Positions 17,014 through 27,051 are shown, numbered from the stretch's first letter. The stretch: DNA of 64,000 nt from Pseudoruegeria sp. HB172150 (GCF_013184805.1 NZ_JAATNG010000001.1:744001-808000); one strand, 5' to 3'. Notes: a model not told the origin generated them from the letters alone. Numbers and translations: made by a program.

Positions 17014-19794
17014 ATGCCCGACGGAAGCCAGACCAAGACCATCACCTTCACCCTCAACGGTGCGGAAACCACCGTCCCCGAGGGCTGGACGATCTGGGAG
17101 GCGGCGCAGGGACGTGGCCTGACGATCCCGCATCTCTGCCACAAGCCCGCGCCCGGCTACCGGCCCGACGGCAACTGCCGCGCCTGCATGGTCGAGGTGG
17201 AGGGCGAGCGGAACCTCGTCGCCTCCTGCATCCGGCCCGTGGCCGAGGGCATGGTGGTGACGACCGACACCCGGCGCGCCGAGAAGGCGCGCAAGATGGT
17301 CATGGAACTGCTCGTCGCCGACCAGCCCGAAGCGCCGCACGACAAAAGCTCGCATTTCTGGGACATGGCCGCCGCGAGCCAAGTGACCGAAAGCCGCTTT
17401 CCCCGCATCGAACCCGACCGCATCCCGCTGCTCGACGACAGCCACGTCGCGATGCGCGTCAATCTCGACGCCTGCATCCACTGCAACCTCTGCACCCGCG
17501 CCTGCCGCGAGGTTCAGGTGAACGACGTCATCGGCATGTCGGGCCGCGGCCACGACGCCGAGATCGTGTTCGATCTGAACGACCCGATGGGCGCTTCTAC
17601 CTGCGTCGCCTGCGGCGAATGCGTGCAGGCCTGTCCGACCGGCGCGCTGATGCCCGCCTCGGTCGTGGATGAGGCGCAGCACGGCGACAGCGCCGACTAT
17701 GACCGCGAGGTCAAATCCGTCTGCCCCTATTGCGGCGTCGGCTGTCAGCTGTCCTTCAAGGTCAAGGACGACAGGATCAAGTATGTCGAGGGCATAGACG
17801 GCCCCGCGAACGAGAACCGGCTCTGCGTCAAGGGCCGCTTCGGCTTCGACTACATCCACCACGACCACCGCCTGACGAAACCGCTGATCCGCCGCGACGA
17901 CGCGCCGGAAAAGGGGCTGAACGTCGATCCGCAGAACTGGCAGGCCCATTTCCGCGAGGCGACATGGGACGAGGCGCTGGACCGCGCCGCCGAGGGCCTC
18001 GCCAAACTGCGCGCCGACACCGGCACCCGCGTCGCCGGCTTCGGCTCGGCCAAGTGCTCGAACGAAGAGGCGTATCTGTTCCAGAAGATGATCCGCCAGG
18101 GCTTCGGCCATAACAACGTCGACCACTGCACGCGGCTCTGCCACGCCTCCTCGGTCGCCGCGCTGATGGAAAACGTCGGCTCCGCCGCCGTCACCGCGAC
18201 CTTCAACGAGATCGAGAACGCCGACGTCGCCATCGTCATCGGCGCCAACCCGATCGAAAACCACCCTGTCGCCGCCACCTATTTCAAGCAGTTCGCCAAG
18301 CGCGGCGGCAAGCTGATCGTGATGGACCCGCGCGGCGTCGGTCTGCGCCGTTTCGCCAGCCACATGCTGCAGTTCAAGCCCGGCGCCGACGTGTCGATGC
18401 TGAACGCGATCATGCACACCATCGTCGAGGAAAAGCTTTACGACGAACAGTACATCGCCGCCTTCACCGAGAACTGGGACGCGATGAAACAGCATCTCAA
18501 GGGCTTCCCGCCCGAGAAGATGCAGGAGATCTGCGGCATTCCCGCCGAGGTGCTGAAGGACGTGGCGCGCACCTTCGCCACCGCCCGCGCTGGCATGATC
18601 TTCTGGGGCATGGGGATTTCCCAGCACATCCACGGCACCGACAACTCGCGCTGCCTGATCAGCCTTGCGCTGATGTGCGGCCATGTCGGACGGCCGGGCT
18701 CCGGCCTGCACCCGCTGCGCGGCCAGAACAACGTGCAGGGCGCCTCCGACGCCGGGCTGATCCCGATGTTCCTGCCGGATTACAAGTCGGTCATGGATGA
18801 TGGCGTGCGCTCTGCCTTCACCAAGGTCTGGGAGTCCGGGGATTTCTCGAACCAGAAGGGCCTGACCGTCGTCGAGATTATGGATGCGATCCATGCGGGC
18901 GACATACGGGGCATGTATATCCTCGGCGAGAACCCGGCGATGTCGGACCCCGACGTGGAACATGCGCGCGACGCGCTGGCGAAGCTGGAACACCTTGTGG
19001 TGCAGGACATCTTCCTGACCGAGACCGCGAACTTCGCCGACGTGATCCTGCCCGCGACCGCCTGGGCCGAAAAGACCGGGACGGTGACCAACACCAACCG
19101 GCAGGTGCAGATGGGCCGCCCCGCCGTGCCGCCCCCTGGCGACGCGCGAGAGGACTGGTGGATCGAGGTCGAACTGGCAAAACGCCTTGGCCTGAACTGG
19201 ACCTACACCCATCCGCGCGAGGTCTTCGCCGAGATGAAGCTGAACATGGGGTCGCTCGACAACATCACGTGGGAGCGGCTGGAGAACGAGGCGGTGACCT
19301 ATCCCTCGCTGTCGCCGGAAGACCCCGGCCAGCCCATCGTCTTCGGCGATGGCTTCCCCCGCGCCGAGGGCCGCGCACGGTTCACCCCAGCCAACGTGAT
19401 CCCGCCCGACGAGGTGCCGGACGCAGAGTACCCGATGGTACTGATCACGGGCCGGCAGCTGGAGCACTGGCACACCGGCTCGATGACCCGCCGCGCCACC
19501 GTGCTGGACGCGGTGGAGCCAGAGGCGAACTGCTCGATGCACCCGTCGACCCTGCGCAAGCTGGGCGTGGCGCCGGGCGATATGGTGCGCCTGACCACCC
19601 GCCGCGGCTCGGTCGAGGTCATGGTCCGCGAGGACCGCGCGGTGGCGCCGGACAACGTGTTCCTGCCCTTCGCCTTCGTCGAGGCGGCCGCGAACGTCCT
19701 GACCAACCCGGTGCTCGACCCCTACGGCAAGATCCCGGAGTTCAAGTTCTCGGCGGTACGCGCGGAACGGGCTATTGCGGCCGCGGCGGAGTAG
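17014..19794 (+). CDS. fdsA: NAD-dependent formate dehydrogenase, molybdenum catalytic subunit
   Basis: 926 aa catalytic subunit. In order: a NuoG-like [2Fe-2S] domain with HLCHKPAP and GNCRACMVEVEG, two ferredoxin-type [4Fe-4S] motifs (CIHCNLCTRACREVQ, CVACGECVQACPTGAL), the proximal cluster motif CPYCGVGC, then the molybdopterin domains. The Mo ligand is Cys376 in TRLCHASS, so it is a cysteine and not a selenocysteine enzyme. The ATG at 17014 (MPDGSQTKTITFTLNG) is chosen over an open frame reaching back to 16792, whose extra 74 residues come from the palindromic element. No fdsC or fdsD follows; the next gene is fhs. Confidence 0.94.
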   Translation: MPDGSQTKTITFTLNGAETTVPEGWTIWEAAQGRGLTIPHLCHKPAPGYRPDGNCRACMVEVEGERNLVASCIRPVAEGMVVTTDTRRAEKARKMVMELLVADQPEAPHDKSSHFWDMAAASQVTESRFPRIEPDRIPLLDDSHVAMRVNLDACIHCNLCTRACREVQVNDVIGMSGRGHDAEIVFDLNDPMGASTCVACGECVQACPTGALMPASVVDEAQHGDSADYDREVKSVCPYCGVGCQLSFKVKDDRIKYVEGIDGPANENRLCVKGRFGFDYIHHDHRLTKPLIRRDDAPEKGLNVDPQNWQAHFREATWDEALDRAAEGLAKLRADTGTRVAGFGSAKCSNEEAYLFQKMIRQGFGHNNVDHCTRLCHASSVAALMENVGSAAVTATFNEIENADVAIVIGANPIENHPVAATYFKQFAKRGGKLIVMDPRGVGLRRFASHMLQFKPGADVSMLNAIMHTIVEEKLYDEQYIAAFTENWDAMKQHLKGFPPEKMQEICGIPAEVLKDVARTFATARAGMIFWGMGISQHIHGTDNSRCLISLALMCGHVGRPGSGLHPLRGQNNVQGASDAGLIPMFLPDYKSVMDDGVRSAFTKVWESGDFSNQKGLTVVEIMDAIHAGDIRGMYILGENPAMSDPDVEHARDALAKLEHLVVQDIFLTETANFADVILPATAWAEKTGTVTNTNRQVQMGRPAVPPPGDAREDWWIEVELAKRLGLNWTYTHPREVFAEMKLNMGSLDNITWERLENEAVTYPSLSPEDPGQPIVFGDGFPRAEGRARFTPANVIPPDEVPDAEYPMVLITGRQLEHWHTGSMTRRATVLDAVEPEANCSMHPSTLRKLGVAPGDMVRLTTRRGSVEVMVREDRAVAPDNVFLPFAFVEAAANVLTNPVLDPYGKIPEFKFSAVRAERAIAAAAE

Positions 19795-19847
19795 GGGCGG
19801 GCCACCTCTCCGTAGTTCACACTGACCACGCCAGACCGGCTTGGCAG

Positions 19848-19966
19848 GCAGTTTCGGGGCTACATCGCAATGTAATCCGAAACTGCGTGGCGGAGGCTGT
19901 CCCCATGCGACGTTTGCGCTAACACGCCTGAAATCAATAAGTTGACCCCCCGTCCCCATGGGGACG
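19848..19966. repeat. Hairpin and palindrome between fdsA and fhs
   Basis: In the 320-base stretch 19795-20114, which holds no supported gene, a 10-bp perfect inverted repeat (GCAGTTTCGG at 19848-19857, CCGAAACTGC at 19877-19886) encloses a second small pairing (TACAT/ATGTA). A perfect 16-bp palindrome CGTCCCCATGGGGACG follows at 19951-19966. The first could end fdsA transcripts, though no T tract follows. Both could belong to a repeated intergenic element. Confidence 0.45.
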
Positions 19967-20114
19967 CCCCAAAATCCAGCCCCAGCCCCGCGTCGCGAAC
20001 CCGCCTCCACCCGCCGCAACCGGGCGATCCCAGGTCCCTTGGCACGCTAAGAATTCCTCAGCTATCGTCGGGGTCCGGCCGGAGGAGGGCCGCACCGCCA
20101 GCCAGGGAGGAACC

Positions 20115-21782
20115 ATGTCCGATATCGAAATCGCCCGAGCCGCGAAGAAGAAGCCCATCCAGGAGATCGGCGCCCGCCTCGGCATCCCGGCCGAGCACCT
20201 GCTGCCCTACGGCCACGACAAGGCCAAGGTCGGGCAGGAGTTCATCCAGTCGATCCAGGACCGGCCGCAAGGCAAGCTGATCCTCGTGACCGCCGTCAAC
20301 CCCACGCCCGCAGGCGAGGGCAAGACGACTACCACCGTCGGCCTCGGCGACGGCCTGAACGCCATCGGCAAGAAGGCCGCGATCTGCATCCGCGAGGCGT
20401 CTCTGGGCCCCTGCTTCGGCATGAAGGGCGGCGCCGCAGGCGGCGGCTATGCCCAGGTTGTGCCGATGGAGGACATGAACCTCCACTTCACCGGCGACTT
20501 CCACGCCATCACCTCGGCCCACAACCTCCTCTGCGCGCTGCTCGACAACCACATCTACTGGGGCAACGAGCAGGAGATCGACATCCGACGCGTGGCGCTG
20601 CGCCGGGTGATGGACATGAACGACCGGGCCCTGCGCGAGATCGTCTGCTCGCTGGGCGGCGTCGCCAACGGCTTCCCCCGCCAGGGCGGCTTCGACATCA
20701 CGGTGGCGTCGGAGGTGATGGCGATCCTCTGCCTCGCGACCGGGCTGAAGGACCTGCAGAAGCGCCTGGGTGACATCATCGTCGCCTACCGCCGCGACCG
20801 GACACCCGTCTATGCCCGCGACATCAAGGCAGACGGCGCGATGACGGTGCTGCTGAAGGACGCGATGCAGCCGAACCTTGTGCAGACGCTGGAGAACAAC
20901 CCGGCCTTCGTTCACGGCGGGCCCTTCGCGAACATCGCTCACGGCTGCAACTCGGTCATGGCGACGACGACGGCGCTGCGGCTGGCGGATTACGTGGTGA
21001 CCGAGGCCGGGTTCGGCGCGGATCTTGGGGCGGAGAAATTCTTCGACATCAAGTGCCGGAAGGCGGGGTTGAAGCCAGCGGCGGCCGTTATCGTCGCGAC
21101 CGTCCGGGCGATGAAGATGAACGGCGGCGTCCCGAAGGACAACCTTGCCGCCGAGAATGTCGAGGCGGTGAAGAAGGGCTGCGCCAACCTCGGACGGCAC
21201 GTCGAGAATGTGAAGTCTTTCGGGGTGCCCGCGGTGGTGGCGATCAACCATTTCGTCTCGGACACCGAAGCGGAGATACAGGCGGTGATCGATTACGTGG
21301 AGAGCCACGGGTCGAAAGCGATCCTGTGCCGGCACTGGGCGGAAGGATCGAAAGGGATCACCGCGCTGGCCGAGCATGTAGTGAAGATGATCGAGGGCGG
21401 CTCGGCCCAGTTCGGCCCGCTTTATCCGGATGCGATGCCGCTGTTCGAGAAGATCGAGACGGTGGCGAAGCGGATCTACCGGGCGGATGCGGTGCTGGCG
21501 GACAAGACGATCCGTACACAGCTGAAACAGTGGGAAGAACAGGGCTACGGGCACCTGCCGGTATGCATGGCGAAAACGCAGTACAGCTTTTCGACCGATC
21601 CCAATCTGAGAGGCGCACCTGTGGGTCACAGCCTGCCGGTTCGCGAGGTGCGGCTGAGTGCAGGGGCCGGTTTCGTGGTGGTGATATGCGGGGAGATCAT
21701 GACCATGCCCGGGCTGCCGCGGGTGCCGTCGGCGGAGTCGATCTGCCTGAACGAGAATGGGGAGATCGAAGGTCTGTTCTGA
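20115..21782 (+). CDS. fhs: Formate-tetrahydrofolate ligase
   Basis: 555 aa enzyme making 10-formyl-tetrahydrofolate from formate, THF and ATP in the cytoplasm. The P-loop-type segment [11 protein letters not shown] is at residues 62-72, followed by the family stretches [23 protein letters not shown] and [15 protein letters not shown], and later [19 protein letters not shown]. Length is normal (about 555-560). CCAGGGAGGAACC precedes the ATG. It sits between fdsA and the sugar module and links formate to the folate pool together with PurU, which runs the reverse release of formate. Confidence 0.96.
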   Translation: MSDIEIARAAKKKPIQEIGARLGIPAEHLLPYGHDKAKVGQEFIQSIQDRPQGKLILVTAVNPTPAGEGKTTTTVGLGDGLNAIGKKAAICIREASLGPCFGMKGGAAGGGYAQVVPMEDMNLHFTGDFHAITSAHNLLCALLDNHIYWGNEQEIDIRRVALRRVMDMNDRALREIVCSLGGVANGFPRQGGFDITVASEVMAILCLATGLKDLQKRLGDIIVAYRRDRTPVYARDIKADGAMTVLLKDAMQPNLVQTLENNPAFVHGGPFANIAHGCNSVMATTTALRLADYVVTEAGFGADLGAEKFFDIKCRKAGLKPAAAVIVATVRAMKMNGGVPKDNLAAENVEAVKKGCANLGRHVENVKSFGVPAVVAINHFVSDTEAEIQAVIDYVESHGSKAILCRHWAEGSKGITALAEHVVKMIEGGSAQFGPLYPDAMPLFEKIETVAKRIYRADAVLADKTIRTQLKQWEEQGYGHLPVCMAKTQYSFSTDPNLRGAPVGHSLPVREVRLSAGAGFVVVICGEIMTMPGLPRVPSAESICLNENGEIEGLF

Positions 21783-21913
21783 CGGCGCGTTGCTCGGCAT
21801 CTCGCCTTGGAGTCAGCCGCGAAAATCTCTGGTTCCGTCGGGATGGCCGTTTCCTCGTTCCTCCTTGCCAGACCGCTTCCGGAGCGTTCTGATATCGCTA
21901 AAGGGAGGACTGC

Positions 21914-22927
21914 ATGAGCGTGAGAGTCGCGGTCATCGGCGCAGGGGTCATGGGTGCAGATCATGCCCGTATCCTTGCGGTGGACTTGCCGGTCGCGGAA
22001 CTGCGAGTCGTTTGCGATGCCGACCCGGCGCGTGCAGAAGCCGTAGCGGAGGTATGCGGCGCGGGGGAAGTGGATTCTGACCCCGAGGCCGTGATAGCCC
22101 GGAACGATGTGGATGCCATTCTGATTGCCAGTTCGGATCCGACGCATGCCCGGTTGGCTCTGGCCTGCATCGCAGTGGGAAAGCCTGTTCTGTGCGAGAA
22201 GCCGCTGGCCCCGACGACGCCCGAGTGCCTGGAGGTGATTGCCGCGGAAGTGCAAGCGGGTCGCCGTTTGGTGCAGGTCGGCTTCATGCGGCGGTTCGAT
22301 CCATCCTACTCGGCGATGAAGTCGGTTCTGCAGGCAGGTGAAATCGGCCGGGCGCTGATGATGCACAATTTTCACAGGAACCTCGAAGCGCCAGAATGGT
22401 TTACCGCGTCGATGGCGATCACGAATTCCGCGCCGCATGAATTCGACGCCGCGCGGTTCGTGCTGGGCGGTGAGATCGTCACGATTTCGGCGTTTCAGCC
22501 CAGGCGTGAAGGTTCGGGAGTGCCACCAGTCCTCATGGTGCTGGAGACCGATGACAGCCAGTTGGTGTCCATCGAGGTGAACAACACAGCCGGCTACGGT
22601 TACGACGTCCGCGGCGAACTGGTGGGCGAGAGAGGCTCGGTTTCGCTTAATGCCTCGGTTCCGGTGCGGGTGAACTACGACCTGATGTCGGCTGAGAGGT
22701 ATCCGGCGGACTGGCGGCCGCGTTTTGCCGAAGCATACCGGCTTCAGGACATGGCGTGGCTGCGCGCTGTCGAGAGCGGCAAACCATGTGCCGTGGGAGC
22801 GAGTGCCTGGGACGGGTATTGTGCCACGGCCATCGCGGAGGCGGGTGCGACGGCGTTGGCGAGCGGTAAGAAGATGGTCGTGGATCTTGCCGAAAAGCCC
22901 GCGCTGTATGCAAGATTGGCGGAATAA
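21914..22927 (+). CDS. Gfo/Idh/MocA-family NAD(P)-dependent sugar oxidoreductase
   Basis: 337 aa oxidoreductase with an N-terminal Rossmann fold (VAVIGAGVMGADHARIL) and the family catalytic motif EKP (VLCEKPLAPTT). The GFMRRFDPSYSAMK stretch resembles inositol 2-dehydrogenase-like members. It should oxidise or reduce a sugar or cyclitol with NAD(P). It starts an apparent sugar module, with AAAGGGAGG before the ATG, and lies 131 bases after fhs and 382 before the ABC ATPase. The substrate is unknown. Confidence 0.88.
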   Translation: MSVRVAVIGAGVMGADHARILAVDLPVAELRVVCDADPARAEAVAEVCGAGEVDSDPEAVIARNDVDAILIASSDPTHARLALACIAVGKPVLCEKPLAPTTPECLEVIAAEVQAGRRLVQVGFMRRFDPSYSAMKSVLQAGEIGRALMMHNFHRNLEAPEWFTASMAITNSAPHEFDAARFVLGGEIVTISAFQPRREGSGVPPVLMVLETDDSQLVSIEVNNTAGYGYDVRGELVGERGSVSLNASVPVRVNYDLMSAERYPADWRPRFAEAYRLQDMAWLRAVESGKPCAVGASAWDGYCATAIAEAGATALASGKKMVVDLAEKPALYARLAE

Positions 22928-23309
22928 TCTCTTGCACGCGGTGCATTATTTGGCGGGCTCAGCCATGACTTCTTGTTGCTATTGCCGCCGAATGCAACTC
23001 GGTGCGACTGGAGCGAAGGGTATTCAGGGAGGCAGTCCTGCTGAGCGGGCTACCTACACGTCGGCTACCAATGCAATGTCGCGGCGTGCGGGACTGAAAT
23101 TAATCATACTTTTTAGGAATTCGTTCTTCCCAGCGCGGTTTGATCTTTGCATACTGGGTTGAAACTTGGCCCCGCCCTGAAGCGGAGCGAAAGAGAAATC
23201 GCCGGATTTGCCTTGGACCCCCGGGAGGAGATCGGGGTCTGACGGTCAGCCGGCGTACCGGGCCGCCGCCATGCGGGGCGGTGGGCCGGTCACACAGGGA
23301 GGAACCCGC
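22928..23309 (+). other. Non-coding leader of the sugar ABC operon
   Basis: No supported gene is seen. The A+T-richer part around 23095-23165 (containing TTAATCATACTTTTTAGG) is the most likely promoter zone of the downstream importer. A GACCCC/GGGGTC pairing near 23216-23239 and a CAGGGAGGAACC ribosome binding site at its end are the only other structures noted. Confidence 0.4.
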
Positions 23310-24050
23310 ATGAGCATGCTGGAGCTATCCGGTATCACCAAGTCATTTGGTGCGATCCACGCGTTGCAGGGGGTCGACCTGACCATCGCCGAGGGCGAGG
23401 CGGTTGGCCTGATGGGCGACAACGGTGCCGGAAAATCTACGCTTATGAAGATCATCGCGGGCAACTTCCACCCGACCGAGGGGACCATCCGGATCGAGGG
23501 GCGGGACGTGCGCTTCGACAAGCCCATCGATGCGCGAAACAACGGGATCGAGATCGTTTATCAGGATCTCGCGCTGTGCGACAATCTATCTGCGGCGGCG
23601 AACGTCTTCCTGGGGCGGGAGGCGAAGAAGCGTCTGGGGCCGTTTACCTATCTCGATCACAAAGCCATGTACAGCAAGGCGGCGAAGCTTTTCGCGGAGC
23701 TGAAGTCCGAGACGCGGCCGCGCGATCTGGTGCGTCAGATGTCGGGTGGACAGCGTCAGGCGGTGGCCATCGCCCGGACTCGCCTGAGCGATCCGAAACT
23801 GGTGCTGATGGACGAGCCGACGGCGGCCATTTCCGTTCGGCAGGTTGCGGAAGTCCTGGCGCTTATAAAGCGGCTGAAGGCGACGGGCCACGCGGTGATC
23901 CTGGTGAGCCACCGGATGCCGGACGTTTTCGATGTCTGTGACCGGGTTGCAGTGCTGCGGCGCGGGAACAAGGTGGCCGACAAGCATATCAGCGATACCA
24001 GCCCGGAAGAAGTAACGGGCCTGATAACGGGGGCGATTGAGCACGCATGA
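23310..24050 (+). CDS. Sugar ABC transporter, single-domain ATPase
   Basis: 246 aa ATP-binding subunit: Walker A GDNGAGKST, Q-loop region VYQDLALCDNLSAAAN, signature MSGGQRQAV, Walker B LVLMDEPTAA and a switch His in LVSHRM. It is a one-domain ATPase (FrcA-like length), unlike the two-domain RbsA type of the rha locus, so it probably works as a homodimer. The ATG at 23310 has GGGAGGAACC upstream; an open frame reaching to 23208 is not supported. It overlaps the permease by ATGA. The substrate is unknown. Confidence 0.9.
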   Translation: MSMLELSGITKSFGAIHALQGVDLTIAEGEAVGLMGDNGAGKSTLMKIIAGNFHPTEGTIRIEGRDVRFDKPIDARNNGIEIVYQDLALCDNLSAAANVFLGREAKKRLGPFTYLDHKAMYSKAAKLFAELKSETRPRDLVRQMSGGQRQAVAIARTRLSDPKLVLMDEPTAAISVRQVAEVLALIKRLKATGHAVILVSHRMPDVFDVCDRVAVLRRGNKVADKHISDTSPEEVTGLITGAIEHA

Positions 24051-25060
24051 GCGATATCAGCGAAAAATCCCACGCGGTTATCGATCACACGATCTCTGAA
24101 CACCGGGAGATGACGTTCCTGCAGTCGGTCCTGCGTTCGCAACCGTTCTGGGTGTTCGTCGCGATCGTGGTCATGGTCGTCGTGATGTCATTCGTGAACG
24201 ACAAGTTCCTGACCGGGCAGAACATTTACAACACGACACGGAACTTCGCGGCGGTCGGGATCATGGCGCTGGGCATGTCCGCAGTGATCTGTACGGCGGG
24301 GATCGACCTGTCGGTGGGATCATTACTCGGCCTTGCGGGGATCGTTCTTGGACTCGTGATGCAGGCGGGCTACGGCATCGAGATCGGATTCCTGGCCTGC
24401 ATGGTGACGGCGGCTGTGGTCGGGCTGATCAACGGGGTGCTGATCGCGTATGTCCGGATGGCGCCCTTCGTGGTGACGCTGGGCATGCTGGCGATGGCGC
24501 GGTCGATCGCCATGGTGATCTCGAACAACAAGATGATCTATTCCTTCGGGCCGGACGAGGAACTGTTCCTTTGGATCGGTGGCGAGTACATGTGGGGCGT
24601 TTCCAACCACGTGTGGGTTCTGATCGTCCTGACGGCGGCGTTCTGGTGGGTATGGAAATATTCTACCTGGGGCCGCTGGGTGATCGCCATCGGCGGCAAC
24701 GCTCAGGCGGCGAAGCTGTCGGGTATCCCGGTGGAGCGGGTGCTCGTGTCAGTCTACATGCTGTGCTCAATGTGCACGGGACTCGCGGCGTTCCTGCTGG
24801 TGGGCTGGTTTGGCTCCGTCACCAACGCGATGGGGGTGACGAAAGAGCTGGACGTGATCGCCGCCACGGTGATCGGCGGCGCGAACCTGATGGGCGGCGT
24901 TGTCTATGCAATCGGGGCGCCGCTGGGCGCGGCATTGATGGAACTTATTCGTAATTCGCTGCTGTTCGCGGGGATCGACGCGCTGTGGCAGCAATTCTTT
25001 GTTGGTCTGTTCCTGATCTTGGCAGTGCTGCTGGAGCAGATCCGCAATCGCGGACGGTAG
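24047..25060 (+). CDS. Sugar ABC transporter permease (RbsC family)
   Basis: 337 aa permease with a ~40 residue cytoplasmic N-terminus and about ten membrane segments. Family motifs CTAGIDLSVGSLLGLAGI and ATVIGGANLMGGV are present. It overlaps the ATPase by 4 bases and is followed after 39 bases by the binding-protein gene. It forms the inner-membrane channel of the importer. Confidence 0.9.
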   Translation: MSDISEKSHAVIDHTISEHREMTFLQSVLRSQPFWVFVAIVVMVVVMSFVNDKFLTGQNIYNTTRNFAAVGIMALGMSAVICTAGIDLSVGSLLGLAGIVLGLVMQAGYGIEIGFLACMVTAAVVGLINGVLIAYVRMAPFVVTLGMLAMARSIAMVISNNKMIYSFGPDEELFLWIGGEYMWGVSNHVWVLIVLTAAFWWVWKYSTWGRWVIAIGGNAQAAKLSGIPVERVLVSVYMLCSMCTGLAAFLLVGWFGSVTNAMGVTKELDVIAATVIGGANLMGGVVYAIGAPLGAALMELIRNSLLFAGIDALWQQFFVGLFLILAVLLEQIRNRGR

Positions 25061-25099
25061 AGGAGGCCGTTCCGTATTTTCTATCCTAGGGAGGAAACC

Positions 25100-26089
25100 A
25101 TGAAGAAACTGATGGCTACTGTTGCGCTTGCCGCCATTGCCCTGCCGGGCGTGGCGCTGGCTCAGGACTACACCTTTGCGCTGGTTCCGAAGGCGATGAA
25201 CAACCCGTTCTTCGATCTGGCACGGGATGGCTGTTACAAGGCACAGGAGGAGATCGAAGGCGTCGAATGTCTGTACATCGGGCCGGGTGAGCATACCGAA
25301 CTCGAGCAGATCCAGATCGTGCAGGACCTGATCAGCCAGGGTGTGGACGGGATAGCCGTGTCGCCCTCGAACGCGCCGGCAATGGCACGTGCGCTGAAGG
25401 CGGCGGTGGATGCCGGCATCCCGGTGATGACCTGGGACGCCGATCTGCTGGAGGAGGACAAGGAGATCCGCGCGACCTTTGTCGGGACCAAGAACTACGA
25501 CATCGGCGTCAATCTGGCGAAGATCACCCAGGAGCGTCACCCCGACGGCGGTTCGATCTGTCTGCAAACCGGCGGTGCGGCTGCGGCCAACCACAACGAG
25601 CGGCTGAAAGGCATCCGCGACACGCTCGCCGGCGAGGATATGGGCGAAGCGCCCGGCAATCCGCTTGACGGTCAGGGCGGATGGACCGAGATTTCGGGCT
25701 GTCCTCTGATCACCGACGATGACGGGAACAAGGCAGTATCGGGGATGACCGACATTCTTGCCGCAAACCCGGAACTGACCGCCTTCGTCTCGACCGGGGC
25801 CTTCACCCAGTGGTTCGACAACGCCTATCGTCAGGCGGCGGAGCCTTACAAGGCGAAGCTCGACGACGGTTCGCTGTCGATCATCGTGGCAGATACCCTG
25901 CCAATGCAGATGGAGCAATTGTCCGACGGCCTGTCGAACGGACAGGTCGGGCAGCGTCCCTTCGAAATGGGTTATCGCGCCATGCAGATCATGAAGGATC
26001 TTGCCGAGGGCAATGAGGTCGAGGATCCGATCTATACCGGTCTCGACGTCTGCACCACGGCGAATGCCGACAGCTGCATAGCGCAGTAA
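25100..26089 (+). CDS. Periplasmic sugar-binding protein
   Basis: 329 aa RbsB-type binding protein with a signal peptide (MKKLMATVALAAIALPGVALA, cleavage after LALA). The mature part begins QDYTFALVPKAMNNPFFD. It has unusual cysteines (C47-like GC, EC, SGC and the C-terminal VCTTANADSCIAQ) that could form disulphides in the periplasm. The late CTTANADSC tail resembles xylose/fructose-type binding proteins only loosely. CTAGGGAGGAAACC precedes the ATG, and a 9-bp hairpin follows the stop. The ligand is unknown. Confidence 0.88.
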   Translation: MKKLMATVALAAIALPGVALAQDYTFALVPKAMNNPFFDLARDGCYKAQEEIEGVECLYIGPGEHTELEQIQIVQDLISQGVDGIAVSPSNAPAMARALKAAVDAGIPVMTWDADLLEEDKEIRATFVGTKNYDIGVNLAKITQERHPDGGSICLQTGGAAAANHNERLKGIRDTLAGEDMGEAPGNPLDGQGGWTEISGCPLITDDDGNKAVSGMTDILAANPELTAFVSTGAFTQWFDNAYRQAAEPYKAKLDDGSLSIIVADTLPMQMEQLSDGLSNGQVGQRPFEMGYRAMQIMKDLAEGNEVEDPIYTGLDVCTTANADSCIAQ

Positions 26090-26109
26090 GACGATCTGAG
26101 AGATTAGGC

Positions 26110-26132
26110 GGCGGCGCGGGGTTCGCGCCGCC
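26110..26132 (+). terminator. GC hairpin after the sugar-binding protein gene
   Basis: A perfect 9-bp stem, GGCGGCGCG with CGCGCCGCC and a 5-base loop, lies 21 bases after the stop. It lacks a clean T tract, so it may be an attenuator or a 3'-end stabiliser of the importer mRNA before the downstream dehydrogenase genes. Confidence 0.5.
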
Positions 26133-26228
26133 GTCATCGCGTTTGCCACCCGGGTCAGGGCAGGGTATCTGCGAAAGGTGCGGTTGATATGGTAAGGCCG
26201 GTATCCCGCACAGGACGAGGAGGACATC

Positions 26229-27047
26229 ATGGGCACAGCATTTCTGGCCGCGGACGCGGTCGCCGTTGTCACGGGCGCGGCTTCGGGCATCGGCAAGGCG
26301 GTCTGCCTGCGGCTGGCTGAGCGCGGACTAAAGATTGCGATGGCGGACCTGCGGGCGGAACCGTTGCAGGCGGCGGCCGAAGAAGTGGCTGCCGTTGCGG
26401 GTGCGAGTAAGGTAATGCAGCGGGCGCTCGACGTCTCGGACGAGGCGGCGGTTTCAGCATTTTCCGACTCCGTGTTTGAACGGTTCGGTCGGGTGGACTT
26501 CCTGATGAACAACGCCGCCATGCGAGTGGCAGGTGGCACCCGCGAGGATATCGCGGAGTGGCGTCACACGATGGATGTCAACTTTTGGGGTGCCGTCTAT
26601 GCAGAACGTGCCTTCCTGCCGCGGATGATCGAGCAGGACACACCCGCCGCTATCGTCAATACCGGGTCCAAGCAGGGTATTACCAATCCGCCGGGTAACC
26701 TGATCTACAACGTCACGAAATCTGCGCTGAAGTCCTATACCGAGGGGCTGCAGCACCACCTGCGGAATGTCGACGGCTGCAAGGTCAGTGCGCATCTGCT
26801 GGTTCCGGGCTTCACGACGACCGGAGAGCGCACGCCGCAATCCGAAGCGTGGATGCCGGTTCAGGTGGCGGACCGCATGATCTCGGCGCTGGAGGACGGC
26901 GACTTCTACATCATCTGCGAGGATGGCGAGGTAACGGCCGAGATGGACGCTAAGCGGATGCTCTGGGCCGTCGGCGACATCATCGAGAACCGGCCGCCGC
27001 TGTCGCGCTGGCATCCGGACTGGGGCGACAAATTCAAGCAGAGCTGA
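26229..27047 (+). CDS. Short-chain dehydrogenase/reductase
   Basis: 272 aa SDR with nucleotide motif TGAASGIG, the NNAA motif (MNNAAM), and the catalytic Tyr-Lys pair in YNVTKSA preceded by NTGS. The C-terminal DKFKQS extension and a QHHLRNV segment do not point to a known substrate. GAGGACATC precedes the ATG. It is the first of three oxidoreductases after the importer; the next SDR starts 4 bases after its stop. Confidence 0.88.
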   Translation: MGTAFLAADAVAVVTGAASGIGKAVCLRLAERGLKIAMADLRAEPLQAAAEEVAAVAGASKVMQRALDVSDEAAVSAFSDSVFERFGRVDFLMNNAAMRVAGGTREDIAEWRHTMDVNFWGAVYAERAFLPRMIEQDTPAAIVNTGSKQGITNPPGNLIYNVTKSALKSYTEGLQHHLRNVDGCKVSAHLLVPGFTTTGERTPQSEAWMPVQVADRMISALEDGDFYIICEDGEVTAEMDAKRMLWAVGDIIENRPPLSRWHPDWGDKFKQS

Positions 27048-27051
27048 GTCT

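Noticed and set aside
18121-18150. Selenocysteine formate dehydrogenase
   Set aside because: The active-site codon at 18139 is TGC (Cys376), not TGA.
16981-20019. Very long open frame (about 1000 codons) opposite fdsA
   Set aside because: It mirrors fdsA in a high-GC antisense frame, has a His/Asp/Gly-rich composition without family motifs, while the sense frame has complete iron-sulphur and molybdenum motifs.
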